A DNA stretch of 47,403 bases from Prevotellaceae bacterium (GCA_015256945.1 JABZLB010000020.1:1-47403); one strand, 5' to 3'. Counted from the first letter of the stretch, positions 25,701-33,516 are shown. Numbers and translations: made by a program. Notes: generated by a model from the sequence alone, not told the origin.

Positions 25701-26361
25701 TTAAGAATTGTGCCGTAACCGTAGTATCTTTTACATCCCGGTAACATCCAGGCTGTGCTAATTCATGACTCGACAATCCTGTACCGTCAGAAGGAGAATA
25801 AGGTTGTATTGTATAGCCTTTGTAAAGCAATCCTTTATTGTAAAGCTGCTTTAAAAGCCACCATAATGTTTCAATATACTTATTATCATAAGTAACGTAC
25901 GGATGGTCTAAATCCACAAAATATCCCATCTTCTCTGTAAGCTCACGCCATTCTTGTGTAAACTTCATGACGTTCTCACGACACTTATGATTATAATCTT
26001 CTACTGAAATATATTTATTAGAGTCTTTATTATCAATATCTTTCTTTGTTATACCAAGCTCTTTTTCAACTCCCAATTCAACGGGAAGGCCATGGGTATC
26101 CCAGCCTGCTTTACGCAAAACATGGAACCCCATCATGGTTTTGTACCTGTTAAAAGTATCCTTTATGGCACGAGCTAAAACATGATGAATACCAGGATGG
26201 CCGTTTGCAGAAGGTGGCCCTTCAAAAAAGATAAAATTGGGACATCCTCTACGTTCTTCAATACTCTTATGGAAAATATCATTTTTATTCCACAACGACA
26301 ATATCTCTTCATTAGTCTTGGTCAAGTCAAGACCATTATGCTCGGTAAACCTTTTAGTCAT
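22720..26361 (-). CDS. ileS: isoleucyl-tRNA synthetase, eukaryote-like type
   Basis: Charges tRNA-Ile. I place the start at the ATG 26361 (MTKRFTEHNGLDLTKTNEEI), because an in-frame Met 11 codons upstream would sit on the promoter element. The resulting 1213-residue protein is longer than the usual 940 of standard bacterial IleRS. The HIGH-like motif is ANGHPGIHH and the KMSKS loop is NKMSKHVGN. The CP1 editing domain is present. The C-terminus has no CxxC zinc finger, which with KMSKH marks the second (eukaryote-like) IleRS class; members of that class are often naturally tolerant to mupirocin. Its codons are noticeably AT-rich compared with 33-38 kb. Confidence 0.97.
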   Translation of the reverse strand: MTKRFTEHNGLDLTKTNEEILSLWNKNDIFHKSIEERRGCPNFIFFEGPPSANGHPGIHHVLARAIKDTFNRYKTMMGFHVLRKAGWDTHGLPVELGVEKELGITKKDIDNKDSNKYISVEDYNHKCRENVMKFTQEWRELTEKMGYFVDLDHPYVTYDNKYIETLWWLLKQLYNKGLLYKGYTIQPYSPSDGTGLSSHELAQPGCYRDVKDTTVTAQFLIKDPKPTWNRHGKPYFIAWTTTPWTLPSNVALCVGPKIDYVAIESYNPYNGEPLTVIIAESRVNAYFSPEQEVKDGKLGAFNKEEKKCPWRIVDHMKGKDLEGLHYAQLMPWIKPCEKIGEYSSAFVNEYATAHPDKVFNEQNGVDKFVEMSDNAFRVILGDYVTTEDGTGIVHIAPTFGADDAKVAKDAGIPSLYLINKKGETRPMVDLQGKYYTVDELDSTFIKSCVNIELYNHHAGDYVKNSYAPKYNLNGIWNKEQSEKDDDLNVIICLELKQQGLAFKIEKHIHNYPHSWRTDKPILYYPLDSWFIRDTMKKEEMVALNKTINWHPESTGSGRFGNWLENLNDWNLSRSRFWGTPLPIWRDEDKNEKCIGSIEELYTEIEKSVSAGFMSSNPLKDRNFIVGDYSVDNYNKIDLHRPYIDYIILVSDTGKPMYRESDLIDVWFDSGSMPYAQSHYPFEGEIDKEELKCTGLSEMEYRNMLVHSSYSGTPIAPAFFPADFINEGVDQTRGWFFTLHAIATMVFDSVAFKNVISSGLVLDSKGNKMSKHVGNVINPFEMIDKYGADAVRFYMLTNSEPWDNLKFDENGVDECRRKFFGTLYNTYSFFALYANVDGFNPKQSALSFSTNSLTEIDRWILSSLNSLIKHVKSELDNYDPTRAGRLIDSFVNNDLSNWYVRLNRKRFWGKEMSNDKLAAYSSLYTCLLTISKLLAPFAPFYADQLYHDLGGEKESVHLETFPEIDTSLIDEDLEKRMDIAQKITSMVLALRRKVNIKVRQPLQQIMIPAIDQEQKAHIEAVKDLILNEVNVKELKFAEGQGILVKKVKCNFRVMGKKYGKQMKAVAAKMESLTQEEITAFEKQGTITFHVNDDLISVVIDDVDIISEDIPGWLVSNDGNITVALEVELTSELRKEGLARELINRIQNMRKDTGLDITDRIIVTVSPYAEMDDAVKDFSDYIMSQVLADNIIIANNNGSEIEFDNFNLNIQIKKV

Positions 26362-26395
26362 TATAAAATACTTATACCTTATTATTAATTTCATG

Positions 26396-26403
26396 CAAAG
26401 ATA
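26396..26403 (-). promoter_or_regulatory. ileS promoter -7 element
   Basis: TATCTTTG on the minus strand, 34 bases upstream of the chosen ATG at 26361, with TTGT 19 bases further upstream. Back-to-back with the engB promoter. Confidence 0.7.
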
Positions 26404-26435
26404 GAAAAAAATAATATTATAAACAAGAAAATATT

Positions 26436-26443
26436 TATCTTTG
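26436..26443 (+). promoter_or_regulatory. engB promoter -7 element
   Basis: TATCTTTG on the plus strand, 17 bases before the engB ATG, giving a leader of about 10 bases. The ileS and engB elements are 32 bases apart and diverge. Confidence 0.65.
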
Positions 26444-26460
26444 CACGAAAACGAATTTCC

Positions 26461-27066
26461 ATGTTAGAAATCAAGAATGCTAAGTATATAATATCTTCTC
26501 CAAATGTAGGAAAGTGTCCTGAAGACACAAAGCCTGAGTTCGCATTTATCGGACGAAGTAACGTTGGAAAGTCAAGCTTAATCAATATGATTTGTAATCA
26601 CAAAGGCTTGGCAAAAATATCTGCCACTCCCGGCAAAACTCTTAACATTAATCATTTTCTTATTAATACAGATTGGTATTTAGTTGACCTTCCAGGATAT
26701 GGATATGCGAAGCGTTCAAAAATAGTACAGGAGAAATTAGATCGAATGATACGATCATATATTCTTTTACGAAAACAACTTATTAATCTTTTTGTACTCA
26801 TTGATATTCGGCACGAACAGCAGAAGATTGATCGTGACTTTGTTGATTGGCTTGGTGCAAGTCAAATCCCATTTACAATTATTTTTACTAAAGCTGATAA
26901 GCTCGGACGTGTTAAAGCACAACAGAATGCCAAGGTATGGATGGAGCAGCTCCTTGTAACTTGGGATACACTACCACCTTATTTTATATCAAGCTCTAAA
27001 GACAAAACTGGGCGAAATGATATTCTCGATTATATTGAACAATGTATCAATGAACTAAAAGATTAA
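26461..27066 (+). CDS. engB: ribosome-biogenesis GTPase EngB (YihA/YsxC)
   Basis: Essential small GTPase needed for late assembly of the large ribosomal subunit. The 201-residue protein shows G1 GRSNVGKSS at residues 31-39, G3 DLPGYGYA, and G4 FTKADKL. Length and motif spacing are standard. It leads a plus-strand run; the Uup-type ATPase starts 4 bases after its stop, a sensible pairing as both act on ribosomes. Confidence 0.97.
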   Translation: MLEIKNAKYIISSPNVGKCPEDTKPEFAFIGRSNVGKSSLINMICNHKGLAKISATPGKTLNINHFLINTDWYLVDLPGYGYAKRSKIVQEKLDRMIRSYILLRKQLINLFVLIDIRHEQQKIDRDFVDWLGASQIPFTIIFTKADKLGRVKAQQNAKVWMEQLLVTWDTLPPYFISSSKDKTGRNDILDYIEQCINELKD

Positions 27067-27069
27067 ATC

Positions 27070-28857
27070 ATGACTCCCTTTTTAGATGTACAAAACCTTA
27101 CAAAGTCCTTTGGTTCGGAAACACTATTTAAAGACATTAGTTTCTCCGTTGGCGAAGGTCAGAAGGTAGGACTTATTGCAAAAAATGGTACAGGGAAATC
27201 AACACTCCTCGAAATTCTTTCCAATAAAGAAGGTTATGATAATGGTAAAATCATTTATCGTAATGATATTAAAATAGGCTATTTGGAACAAATCCCTAAA
27301 TTCAATCCTTCAGAAAAAGTTATTGATGCTTGTTTTAATCATCATGGTAACCCAGACCGAATATTAAAAGCTAAACAAATTCTCACACAATTACACATAG
27401 AAAACCTTCAACAACCCATAGGAGAACTTAGTGGCGGACAACAAAAACGTGTTGCCCTCGCTAATGTTCTTATCGATAATCCCGACTTTCTAATATTAGA
27501 TGAACCTACTAACCATTTAGATTTACTAATGATTGAATGGTTAGAAAATTTCCTTTCCCGTTCTTCCCTCACATTACTTATGGTCACCCACGACAGATAT
27601 TTTTTGGACCATGTCTGTAATTTAATCTTAGAACTTGATAATGAAAGTATTTATACTTATCGTGGAAATTATAGCTATTATTTAGAGAAAAGACAAGAGC
27701 GTATTGATAACCTGCGTGCAGAAGTTCAACGTGCCAACAACTTATATCGTACAGAATTAGAATGGATGCGTAGAATGCCACAAGCCAGAGGGCATAAGGC
27801 AAAATACAGAGAAGAGGCTTTTTATGAATTAGAGAACAAGGCTCACCAGCGTATTGAAGAACGTCAAATGCGCTTAAAAACAAAAAATGTTTACATTGGC
27901 TCTAAGATATTCGAGTGTCAATACGTTTCAAAAAGGTTTGAACAAGATGACGGAACTGCCAAAATTATACTTGATAACTTCTATTATAATTTTGCCCGCT
28001 TTGAGAAAATGGGTATTGTTGGTGACAATGGAACAGGTAAATCTACATTTATCAAAATGCTTTTAAATATTGTCAAACCTGATAGTGGACAATTTGATAT
28101 TGGAGAGACTGTTCGATTTGGTTATTTTTCACAAGAAGGTTTAAAGTTCAAAGAAGATGATAAAGTTATTGATATTATCACAGACATTGCAGATTATATC
28201 GATTTAGGTAATGGACGAAAACTAACAGCTTCACAATTGCTTAATTATTTTTTATTTTCTCCTGAACAGCAATATACATATGTTTATAAGCTCAGTGGTG
28301 GAGAGCGTCGTAAGCTTTATCTGTGCACTGTTCTTATGAAGAATCCGAATTTTTTGGTCTTGGACGAGCCTACAAATGATTTGGATATTCAAACTCTTCA
28401 AGTCCTTGAAGAGTATCTTCAGGACTTTCCCGGCTGTGTTATTATTGTGAGTCATGATCGTTATTTCATGGATAAGGTAGTAGACCACCTGCTCGTTTTT
28501 AAAGGAAATGGTGAAATAAAAGACTTCCCCGGAAACTATACACAATATAGAGAATGGAACAGTTTAAAATCGAAAGCTGAAAATAAACTTCTGGAAAGTA
28601 AAACTATAAATAAAAGGAAAAAGGATTACCATCATGATACACGACGGCGTTTAAGCTTCAAAGAGAAACAAGAGCTTCAGCAGCTTTCTCTGGATATTGA
28701 CCGTTTAGAAGAGGAACAGAAAAATATCGAAGAAGCGTTATGCTCTGGCAACCTGTCAGTAGCCGAACTTACTGATAAGAGTAAACGTTTACCCATACTT
28801 AAGAATGAGCTTGACGAAAAAAGCATGAGATGGCTTGAACTTAGTGAGATTGAGTAA
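27070..28857 (+). CDS. uup: ABC-F ATPase, Uup type
   Basis: A 595-residue soluble protein with two ABC modules and no membrane domain. First module: Walker A GLIAKNGTGKSTL near residue 37, signature LSGGQQKRV, Walker B LILDEPTNHLD. Second: GDNGTGKSTF, LSGGERRKLY and LVLDEPTNDLD. Between them lies the charged ABC-F linker (ELEWMRRMPQARGHKAKYRE), and the C-terminal 90 residues are a Lys/Glu-rich coiled coil, which marks the Uup branch. Such proteins act at the ribosome or on branched nucleic acids and suppress transposon excision in E. coli. Probably co-transcribed with engB. Confidence 0.92.
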   Translation: MTPFLDVQNLTKSFGSETLFKDISFSVGEGQKVGLIAKNGTGKSTLLEILSNKEGYDNGKIIYRNDIKIGYLEQIPKFNPSEKVIDACFNHHGNPDRILKAKQILTQLHIENLQQPIGELSGGQQKRVALANVLIDNPDFLILDEPTNHLDLLMIEWLENFLSRSSLTLLMVTHDRYFLDHVCNLILELDNESIYTYRGNYSYYLEKRQERIDNLRAEVQRANNLYRTELEWMRRMPQARGHKAKYREEAFYELENKAHQRIEERQMRLKTKNVYIGSKIFECQYVSKRFEQDDGTAKIILDNFYYNFARFEKMGIVGDNGTGKSTFIKMLLNIVKPDSGQFDIGETVRFGYFSQEGLKFKEDDKVIDIITDIADYIDLGNGRKLTASQLLNYFLFSPEQQYTYVYKLSGGERRKLYLCTVLMKNPNFLVLDEPTNDLDIQTLQVLEEYLQDFPGCVIIVSHDRYFMDKVVDHLLVFKGNGEIKDFPGNYTQYREWNSLKSKAENKLLESKTINKRKKDYHHDTRRRLSFKEKQELQQLSLDIDRLEEEQKNIEEALCSGNLSVAELTDKSKRLPILKNELDEKSMRWLELSEIE

Positions 28858-28892
28858 CTCTCATAACTTCTTCCTTCTCTAAAAACAGGCCT

Positions 28893-30935
28893 ATGCAAAT
28901 CCGATTAATATTTATCCTTATCTGTCTTTTCCATGTCTGCAATGCTCAGGCCGACAGGAAAAAAGGGATACACCTTCTCCAACGGATTCACAATTATGCC
29001 ATATCCATAGATACTTCTAAGCAAATAAAGCACGAGTATTATTCGTATGTCCGAACAACTATCGATGTAAAGCGTCGCAATTTCCTCCTTCCTTTAGTTC
29101 CCACCGTTTACGTTATCGCTCACGGCAGGCAACGACAATATATTTCTGAGAGCTATAACAAAATTATATCGCGGGGTTATAACGATTATTCCATTCAAAC
29201 ATTACTCCGTACAACCACTATACCCCGGAAAAAAGAACCTCTTACCAATCTCAATAAATACCTGGCACCAAGATTATATGAGAAAACCATTATAGATAAT
29301 ACACTTCTTTCTCCTTTTCACCCGGCAAACTTTAAATTCTATCAATACCGTATTATCGTAGCACACAGTAACACCATTCACATACGCTTTATACCCAAAA
29401 GATACAATACACGTTTAATAAAGGGCGATGCAGAAGTCGACTATATTACTGGACGTATTATTAAATGTAACTTCTCTGGTGAATACGATATGATAAGTTT
29501 CTCATCACAATTAGAACTGGGGAAAAAAGGAATCATGTCGTTGTTACCTCATTATGGTACTACACAATTCCAGTTTCGCTTCATGGCTAACCTGATTACA
29601 GGAAGCATGACTGCCTATTATAATTTAAACAAACCTCTTTCTGACAGCATTAATAACGGGGACAATTTTAAACAAATGTCTCTTCTGCGTCCCGATTCTC
29701 TTAGCCCGACTTTAAAGGATTTATATCAGCAACAATTAAAAAGACAGATACAAGACTCTATCGAAAAGGCCAAAGACTCCATTCCTCACAACAATTGGGC
29801 TAAGCGAATATTCTGGGACATCATCGGTGACAATCTCTTAAACCATATAAAAACCAACTACGGCCAGAATAATAATGGCTATCTTCGTATCAACCCCATC
29901 TTTAATCCGCTTTATATGGGTTACGACCATCAAAGGGGATTTACCTACAAATTCACCTTTAAAACAAATTATCAACTTAGCTCAAACAGCGAATTATCTG
30001 CGAAATTAAGAGGGGGATACGCTTTTAAGCAAAAACAATTTTATTTCCGAATCCCCGTATTTTATTATTTCAACAAATATCATAATGGTTATATAAAAGC
30101 CGAAATTGGCAATGGCAGCCATATCCGCAACATGTCAGTACGTCGTGATATTGAATCACAGTTTGCCAATTCGCTGTGGACCGGACTAATCGATTACGAC
30201 CTGTTAAACGAGTTTCGTCAAACCGATGCCCGACTTACTTGTAATTACGACATCAATAAGTACTTCAGTTTTCAGGCTGGTTTTCTTTATCAGCGTAAAG
30301 ACGCCATCTATAAACATGCCTTTAAGGCATTGCAATGGGAGCCTACCTATATCTCCTTCTCTCCTACTTTCGAATTACAATACCGACCATGGGGATGGCG
30401 CGGACCCATTTTCTCTGCCAATTACGACCGCAGCTTTAAAAATATTCTACGCTCAAATACTGTATACGAGCGTATGGAATTTAACGCTGAATATATTCAT
30501 CGGCTTAACCCGTTACAGTCGTTACAAATGCGTATTGGCTCAGGATTCTATATTCACCGGCATCATAAAGCCTACTTTCTTAACTACGAAAACTTCAAAG
30601 AAAACAATATTCCAGGTGGCTGGAACGATGATTGGAGCGGTGGATTTGAACTGCTACGAAGTGATAACTATAATGCCTCCAATTATTATATCCGTGCCAA
30701 CTTTACATACGAAAGCCCCTTGCTCTTGCTTAGCTGGCTTCCTTTAGTGGGCCATTATATGGAAACCGAACGTATTTATTTCTCAGCTCTCGATGTTCGC
30801 AACGCACATCCTTATTTAGAACTGGGCTATGGCTTTACGTCACGTGTAGTATCTGTTGGCTTCTTTGTCAGCAATGGCAAGAATAATCGTTCTGTGGGCT
30901 GCAAGTTTGGTTTTGAACTTTTCCGCCATTGGTAA
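28893..30935 (+). CDS. DUF5686-type outer-membrane beta-barrel protein
   Basis: A 680-residue exported protein with signal peptide MQIRLIFILICLFHVCNAQA. Residues 25-250 form a globular part (YSYVRTTIDVKRRNFLLPLV; FNFSGEYD-like beta segment), and from about residue 300 the chain is rich in Tyr, Phe and Asn with alternating polar and aromatic strands, ending GFELFRHW with a terminal aromatic, as in outer-membrane barrels. I assign it to the DUF5686 family from this pattern. Many members carry a CarboxypepD_reg-like domain in front; here it is not evident. Function unknown. It follows the Uup-type gene by 35 bases. Confidence 0.75.
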   Translation: MQIRLIFILICLFHVCNAQADRKKGIHLLQRIHNYAISIDTSKQIKHEYYSYVRTTIDVKRRNFLLPLVPTVYVIAHGRQRQYISESYNKIISRGYNDYSIQTLLRTTTIPRKKEPLTNLNKYLAPRLYEKTIIDNTLLSPFHPANFKFYQYRIIVAHSNTIHIRFIPKRYNTRLIKGDAEVDYITGRIIKCNFSGEYDMISFSSQLELGKKGIMSLLPHYGTTQFQFRFMANLITGSMTAYYNLNKPLSDSINNGDNFKQMSLLRPDSLSPTLKDLYQQQLKRQIQDSIEKAKDSIPHNNWAKRIFWDIIGDNLLNHIKTNYGQNNNGYLRINPIFNPLYMGYDHQRGFTYKFTFKTNYQLSSNSELSAKLRGGYAFKQKQFYFRIPVFYYFNKYHNGYIKAEIGNGSHIRNMSVRRDIESQFANSLWTGLIDYDLLNEFRQTDARLTCNYDINKYFSFQAGFLYQRKDAIYKHAFKALQWEPTYISFSPTFELQYRPWGWRGPIFSANYDRSFKNILRSNTVYERMEFNAEYIHRLNPLQSLQMRIGSGFYIHRHHKAYFLNYENFKENNIPGGWNDDWSGGFELLRSDNYNASNYYIRANFTYESPLLLLSWLPLVGHYMETERIYFSALDVRNAHPYLELGYGFTSRVVSVGFFVSNGKNNRSVGCKFGFELFRHW

Positions 30936-30946
30936 TATATATCAAA

Positions 30947-30996
30947 CAGGCTGCGAACAATTCTTATTTCTGAATTATCCGCAGCCTGAACTTTTT
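30947..30996. terminator. terminator between converging genes
   Basis: Outer stem CAGGCTGCG (30947-30955) with CGCAGCCTG (30980-30988), a 3x3 interior loop and an inner stem AATTC/GAATT, followed by five T. It closes the DUF5686 transcript and probably also the opposing small gene. Confidence 0.85.
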
Positions 30997-31008
30997 CTAT
31001 ATAGTTAT

Positions 31009-31206
31009 TTATTCTTTATTCCAAACCTGATAGTCTGTATTGTCAACATAATCAAACGATTCCGGCTCTTCATCATCAAATAAATGCTGCTTAGCCAGGC
31101 CTTCATTCTCACCCACAGAACGTGAACTTATTACAAACTGGGCAATATTATCATCAGTTAACAAGCAAGTTAACTTCACCTCGGGAGCAATATATTTCTC
31201 TTTCAT
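31009..31206 (-). CDS. small acidic peptide of the YIxPE type
   Basis: A 65-residue protein starting MKEKYIAPEVKLTCLLTDDN, with an acidic, aromatic C-terminal half (FDDEEPESFDYVDN). Short proteins opening with MK.KYI.PE are frequent hypothetical genes in Prevotella and relatives, often next to surface-protein genes; no function is established to my knowledge. No signal peptide is visible. It lies 19 bases after the BspA-like gene and is likely co-transcribed with it. The conserved-looking start makes chance coding unlikely. Confidence 0.7.
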   Translation of the reverse strand: MKEKYIAPEVKLTCLLTDDNIAQFVISSRSVGENEGLAKQHLFDDEEPESFDYVDNTDYQVWNKE

Positions 31207-31225
31207 TGTATCTGTAATCTTATTT

Positions 31226-32659
31226 TTATTTTACAACTTTCTTACCGTTAATGATATAAATGCCGTGTGAAGGATGCGCTACACGTCGTCCCTGTAAGTC
31301 GTAAATCACATCTTCTTTCTTTTGTACATCACTATTTACACTGCTAATTCCCGTAGCTTCACGGGCAGCATCAAAGTCAATTATCAAACCTTTGGCACGA
31401 GCAATAGAGGCATCCAGACATAAGCCGGCACGATGAGCAGGCAGATTAATCGACTTACCTTCACGTACACCTTGTTTATAAAAGCCCATGCCCTGTGAGC
31501 CGGCTGCCAGTACATAATAGCGTTTCCCCGTAGTGCTAAACTCCTCGCCTGTTGCTGTACCTACTAATAAATTGCCTGTTACATCTTCTTCTGCACCTGT
31601 TACATGGGCCTGGTATGTAACCGTACTGTTTGCAGGACCTTGTAAAACAAAGCCTGTTTGCTTAGGAATAATCTTTCCTGCACCAAAAGCTTTCACAATT
31701 GCCTGATCAGGTAAAGCCTGATTTCCACTTGGCGTTACACCAGTGATAATATAAGCCGTGCAGCCGGCAGGAACAAGAAAGTTTTCATTATTCAAATAAT
31801 AAGTGGTAAAACCAGTAGAACCAATTGTAAGACGCTCGTTATATTTATCTTGTTGATCCTTCCAATACTCTGCTGTTTTATAATTTTTTGAACAATCTAC
31901 TGGCACAAAAATAGTTTGTAAATTGTTAAGATATGAAAGAAAAGGAGATGATGGAGTAGCCATTGTACCGTTTGTAAGCGTGGCAGGTACTCCATTCATA
32001 AACTCTATTTCTTTAAGTTCACTCATATCACTGAAAGCATTATAGTCGATATTATTAACCTCACTTGGTATTTGAAGTTGAATAGCTTTTTGATACCGAA
32101 ATACACCTATCCCTATTTGCTTCAATGTTTGTGGTAACTTTATTTTAACACCAGGAGCAGACAAACCAAAAACACTATTCCGAAATGTACCTTCTTTAAG
32201 ATTAATAAGCTTAGTATTAGATAAATCAATAACTGAAAAATCACAGCCAAAATCAAAAGCATATTCACCTATATCTTCCAATGTTGATGGGAAATAAAAA
32301 TCAGTTAATTTCTTAATACGGACAAATGCCATTCCACCAATTTTTTTTATTCCTTCTGGTAAAGTAATTCGTTTTACTGTTGAAGACCCAATATTAAAGT
32401 GGAAACCATCAAAGGCAACTTCTGTTACATAATAAGGTTCTGATTCTCCACTTTTATTAACCGTAGAGGGAACTGTTATTTCTGCATCCACAATTGTTTG
32501 ATTCTTTGAGGCGGCCTCAACTGAAACATATCTATTTAAAGCATCTATTACAGTATATTTGAGGGGAAAACCTTCCTGACTATTGACTATAAATGTAACT
32601 TGAGCTTTTCCAACAATCGTGAATAAAAGAAAACAAATAAATAATAATTGTCTTTTCAT
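31226..32659 (-). CDS. BspA-like leucine-rich-repeat surface protein
   Basis: A 477-residue exported protein. A signal peptide (MKRQLLFICFLLFTIVGKAQ) is followed by LRR_5/TpLRR-type repeats at about residues 70-250 (ITLPEGIKKIGGMAF, FYFPSTLEDIGEYAF, IKLPQTLKQIGIGVF, LQIPSEVNNIDYNAF), a beta-rich region, and a C-terminal segment VIYDLQGRRVAHPSHGIYI ending NGKKVVK. That tail is of the kind seen on many Prevotella secreted proteins and resembles a type IX secretion sorting domain. BspA-like proteins bind host matrix proteins in oral Bacteroidales. It is preceded by an unusually long leader. Confidence 0.9.
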   Translation of the reverse strand: MKRQLLFICFLLFTIVGKAQVTFIVNSQEGFPLKYTVIDALNRYVSVEAASKNQTIVDAEITVPSTVNKSGESEPYYVTEVAFDGFHFNIGSSTVKRITLPEGIKKIGGMAFVRIKKLTDFYFPSTLEDIGEYAFDFGCDFSVIDLSNTKLINLKEGTFRNSVFGLSAPGVKIKLPQTLKQIGIGVFRYQKAIQLQIPSEVNNIDYNAFSDMSELKEIEFMNGVPATLTNGTMATPSSPFLSYLNNLQTIFVPVDCSKNYKTAEYWKDQQDKYNERLTIGSTGFTTYYLNNENFLVPAGCTAYIITGVTPSGNQALPDQAIVKAFGAGKIIPKQTGFVLQGPANSTVTYQAHVTGAEEDVTGNLLVGTATGEEFSTTGKRYYVLAAGSQGMGFYKQGVREGKSINLPAHRAGLCLDASIARAKGLIIDFDAAREATGISSVNSDVQKKEDVIYDLQGRRVAHPSHGIYIINGKKVVK

Positions 32660-32742
32660 ACAATACTAAATTGAATTAAAAAATGCAGTCCTGAAAACAA
32701 AAAAATCTCTTTTTCTTCCTACTAGAAAGATATATAAAAGCG

Positions 32743-32772
32743 AACAAAGGGAACTTAAGGAAGCCCTTTGTT
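32743..32772 (-). terminator. hairpin in leader of the BspA-like gene
   Basis: Perfect 9-base stem (32743-32751 with 32764-32772), 12-base loop; on the minus strand it is followed by CGCTTTT. It lies about 85 bases before the start codon and could be an attenuator. Confidence 0.5.
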
Positions 32773-32790
32773 TATTGGTAATACGGCACG

Positions 32791-32812
32791 CTTCGCGCGC
32801 GCGTAAGCGAAG
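32791..32812. repeat. CG-rich hairpin in the same leader
   Basis: CTTCGC (32791-32796) pairs with GCGAAG (32807-32812) around a GCGCGCGTAA loop, in an otherwise AT-rich setting. Confidence 0.5.
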
Positions 32813-32844
32813 TTTAAAAAAGTGTGATTAGACGCTAATAAGAA

Positions 32845-32867
32845 TGTGTGTGTGTGTGTGTGTGTGT
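32845..32867. repeat. (TG)11 dinucleotide tract
   Basis: Twenty-three bases of pure TG repeat (CA on the minus strand), about 185 bases upstream of the BspA-like start codon, inside the predicted leader. Long dinucleotide runs are prone to slippage. Confidence 0.95.
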
Positions 32868-33021
32868 TAACAAATTATTTGAATTAACCAAATATTTTGT
32901 TATAAAAATCAATAAAACAGATAAAAACCATTTGTTAACATCCCAAATGCAGGTTGTTAAGCATGGCATTATACTGTAAGATTGATTTAAAACTCTCATC
33001 AACATTCTATTAACTGGCGTG

Positions 33022-33052
33022 CAAAGTTATGCAATATATTTAATATCACAAA
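33022..33052 (-). promoter_or_regulatory. promoter for the BspA-like gene, textbook spacing
   Basis: On the minus strand: TTTG (33049-33052), 19-base spacer, TAACTTTG (33022-33029). It would start transcription near 33015, leaving a leader of about 355 bases before the ATG at 32659. Confidence 0.65.
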
Positions 33053-33231
33053 GTATTTTGCATAAATAATCTGCAAAATTTTAATATTGAGTCAAATAAA
33101 AAGCCAGCTTTGAACTTCGGTTTTTCTCATACCTCATGATGGCGACGGACTGACATCGTGCCCTGCTTTTGCTTTATATACTTGTCAATTCATACACCAT
33201 TCGGTATCATAGCAATGACATTCATATCATA

Positions 33232-33295
33232 AACCCATCAGCAAAGGGCATCAATAAATTATTGTGAATGCTCTGTTGCTCATGGGTTCTTTTTT
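33232..33295 (+). terminator. orphan plus-strand intrinsic terminator
   Basis: Arms AACCCAT+AGCAA (33232-33244) and TTGCT+ATGGGTT (33276-33288), with one unpaired position each and a further small inner stem, followed by six T at 33290-33295. There is no plus-strand gene upstream of it, so it may end a small RNA or antisense transcript. Confidence 0.6.
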
Positions 33296-33339
33296 GTCTT
33301 ATTCCGGCTCTATAAAAACAGAATAGAACCAGAACGATG

Positions 33340-33492
33340 TTATTTTCGTATATAATCTTTAGCAACGAGGTCGTAGTAAAGGGCTTCGAGCTCGCCAAGC
33401 GACAGTTTTTCAACACTGTGTTCAATGGTTCGTACCAGCTCTTCGCGCCTGCTTTCCTCGTCTCCGCCAAAATGAGTAAATACCTTGTTCAT
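33340..33492 (-). CDS. 50-residue acidic helical protein downstream of guaA
   Basis: A short open frame, ATG at 33492 to TAA at 33340, reading MNKVFTHFGGDEESRREELV and continuing TIEHSVEKLSLGELEALYYD with the end LVAKDYIRK. It lies 24 bases after the guaA stop on the same strand and is preceded by AGGAG six bases before the ATG. Composition (Glu/Leu-rich amphipathic helices), absence of rare residues and the good ribosome-binding site support a real gene. Function unknown; length alone explains why automated calling would miss it. Confidence 0.7.
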   Translation of the reverse strand: MNKVFTHFGGDEESRREELVRTIEHSVEKLSLGELEALYYDLVAKDYIRK

Positions 33493-33516
33493 GTTTACTC
33501 CTGCTCAAACTTATAT

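Larger units (their letters stand above)
32660..33339. other. 680-base non-coding region: long leader, TG tract, hairpins
   Basis: No convincing ORF. On the minus strand it holds a promoter (33022-33052), a (TG)n tract, and two hairpins upstream of the BspA-like gene. On its right side is a plus-strand hairpin with T-run (33232-33295) that does not follow any plus-strand gene. Composition is AT-rich apart from a short CGCGCGCG stretch. Confidence 0.7.

Noticed and set aside
30226..30747. 173-codon frame inside the DUF5686 gene
   Set aside because: Alternative frame of a larger, better supported gene with signal peptide and barrel pattern.
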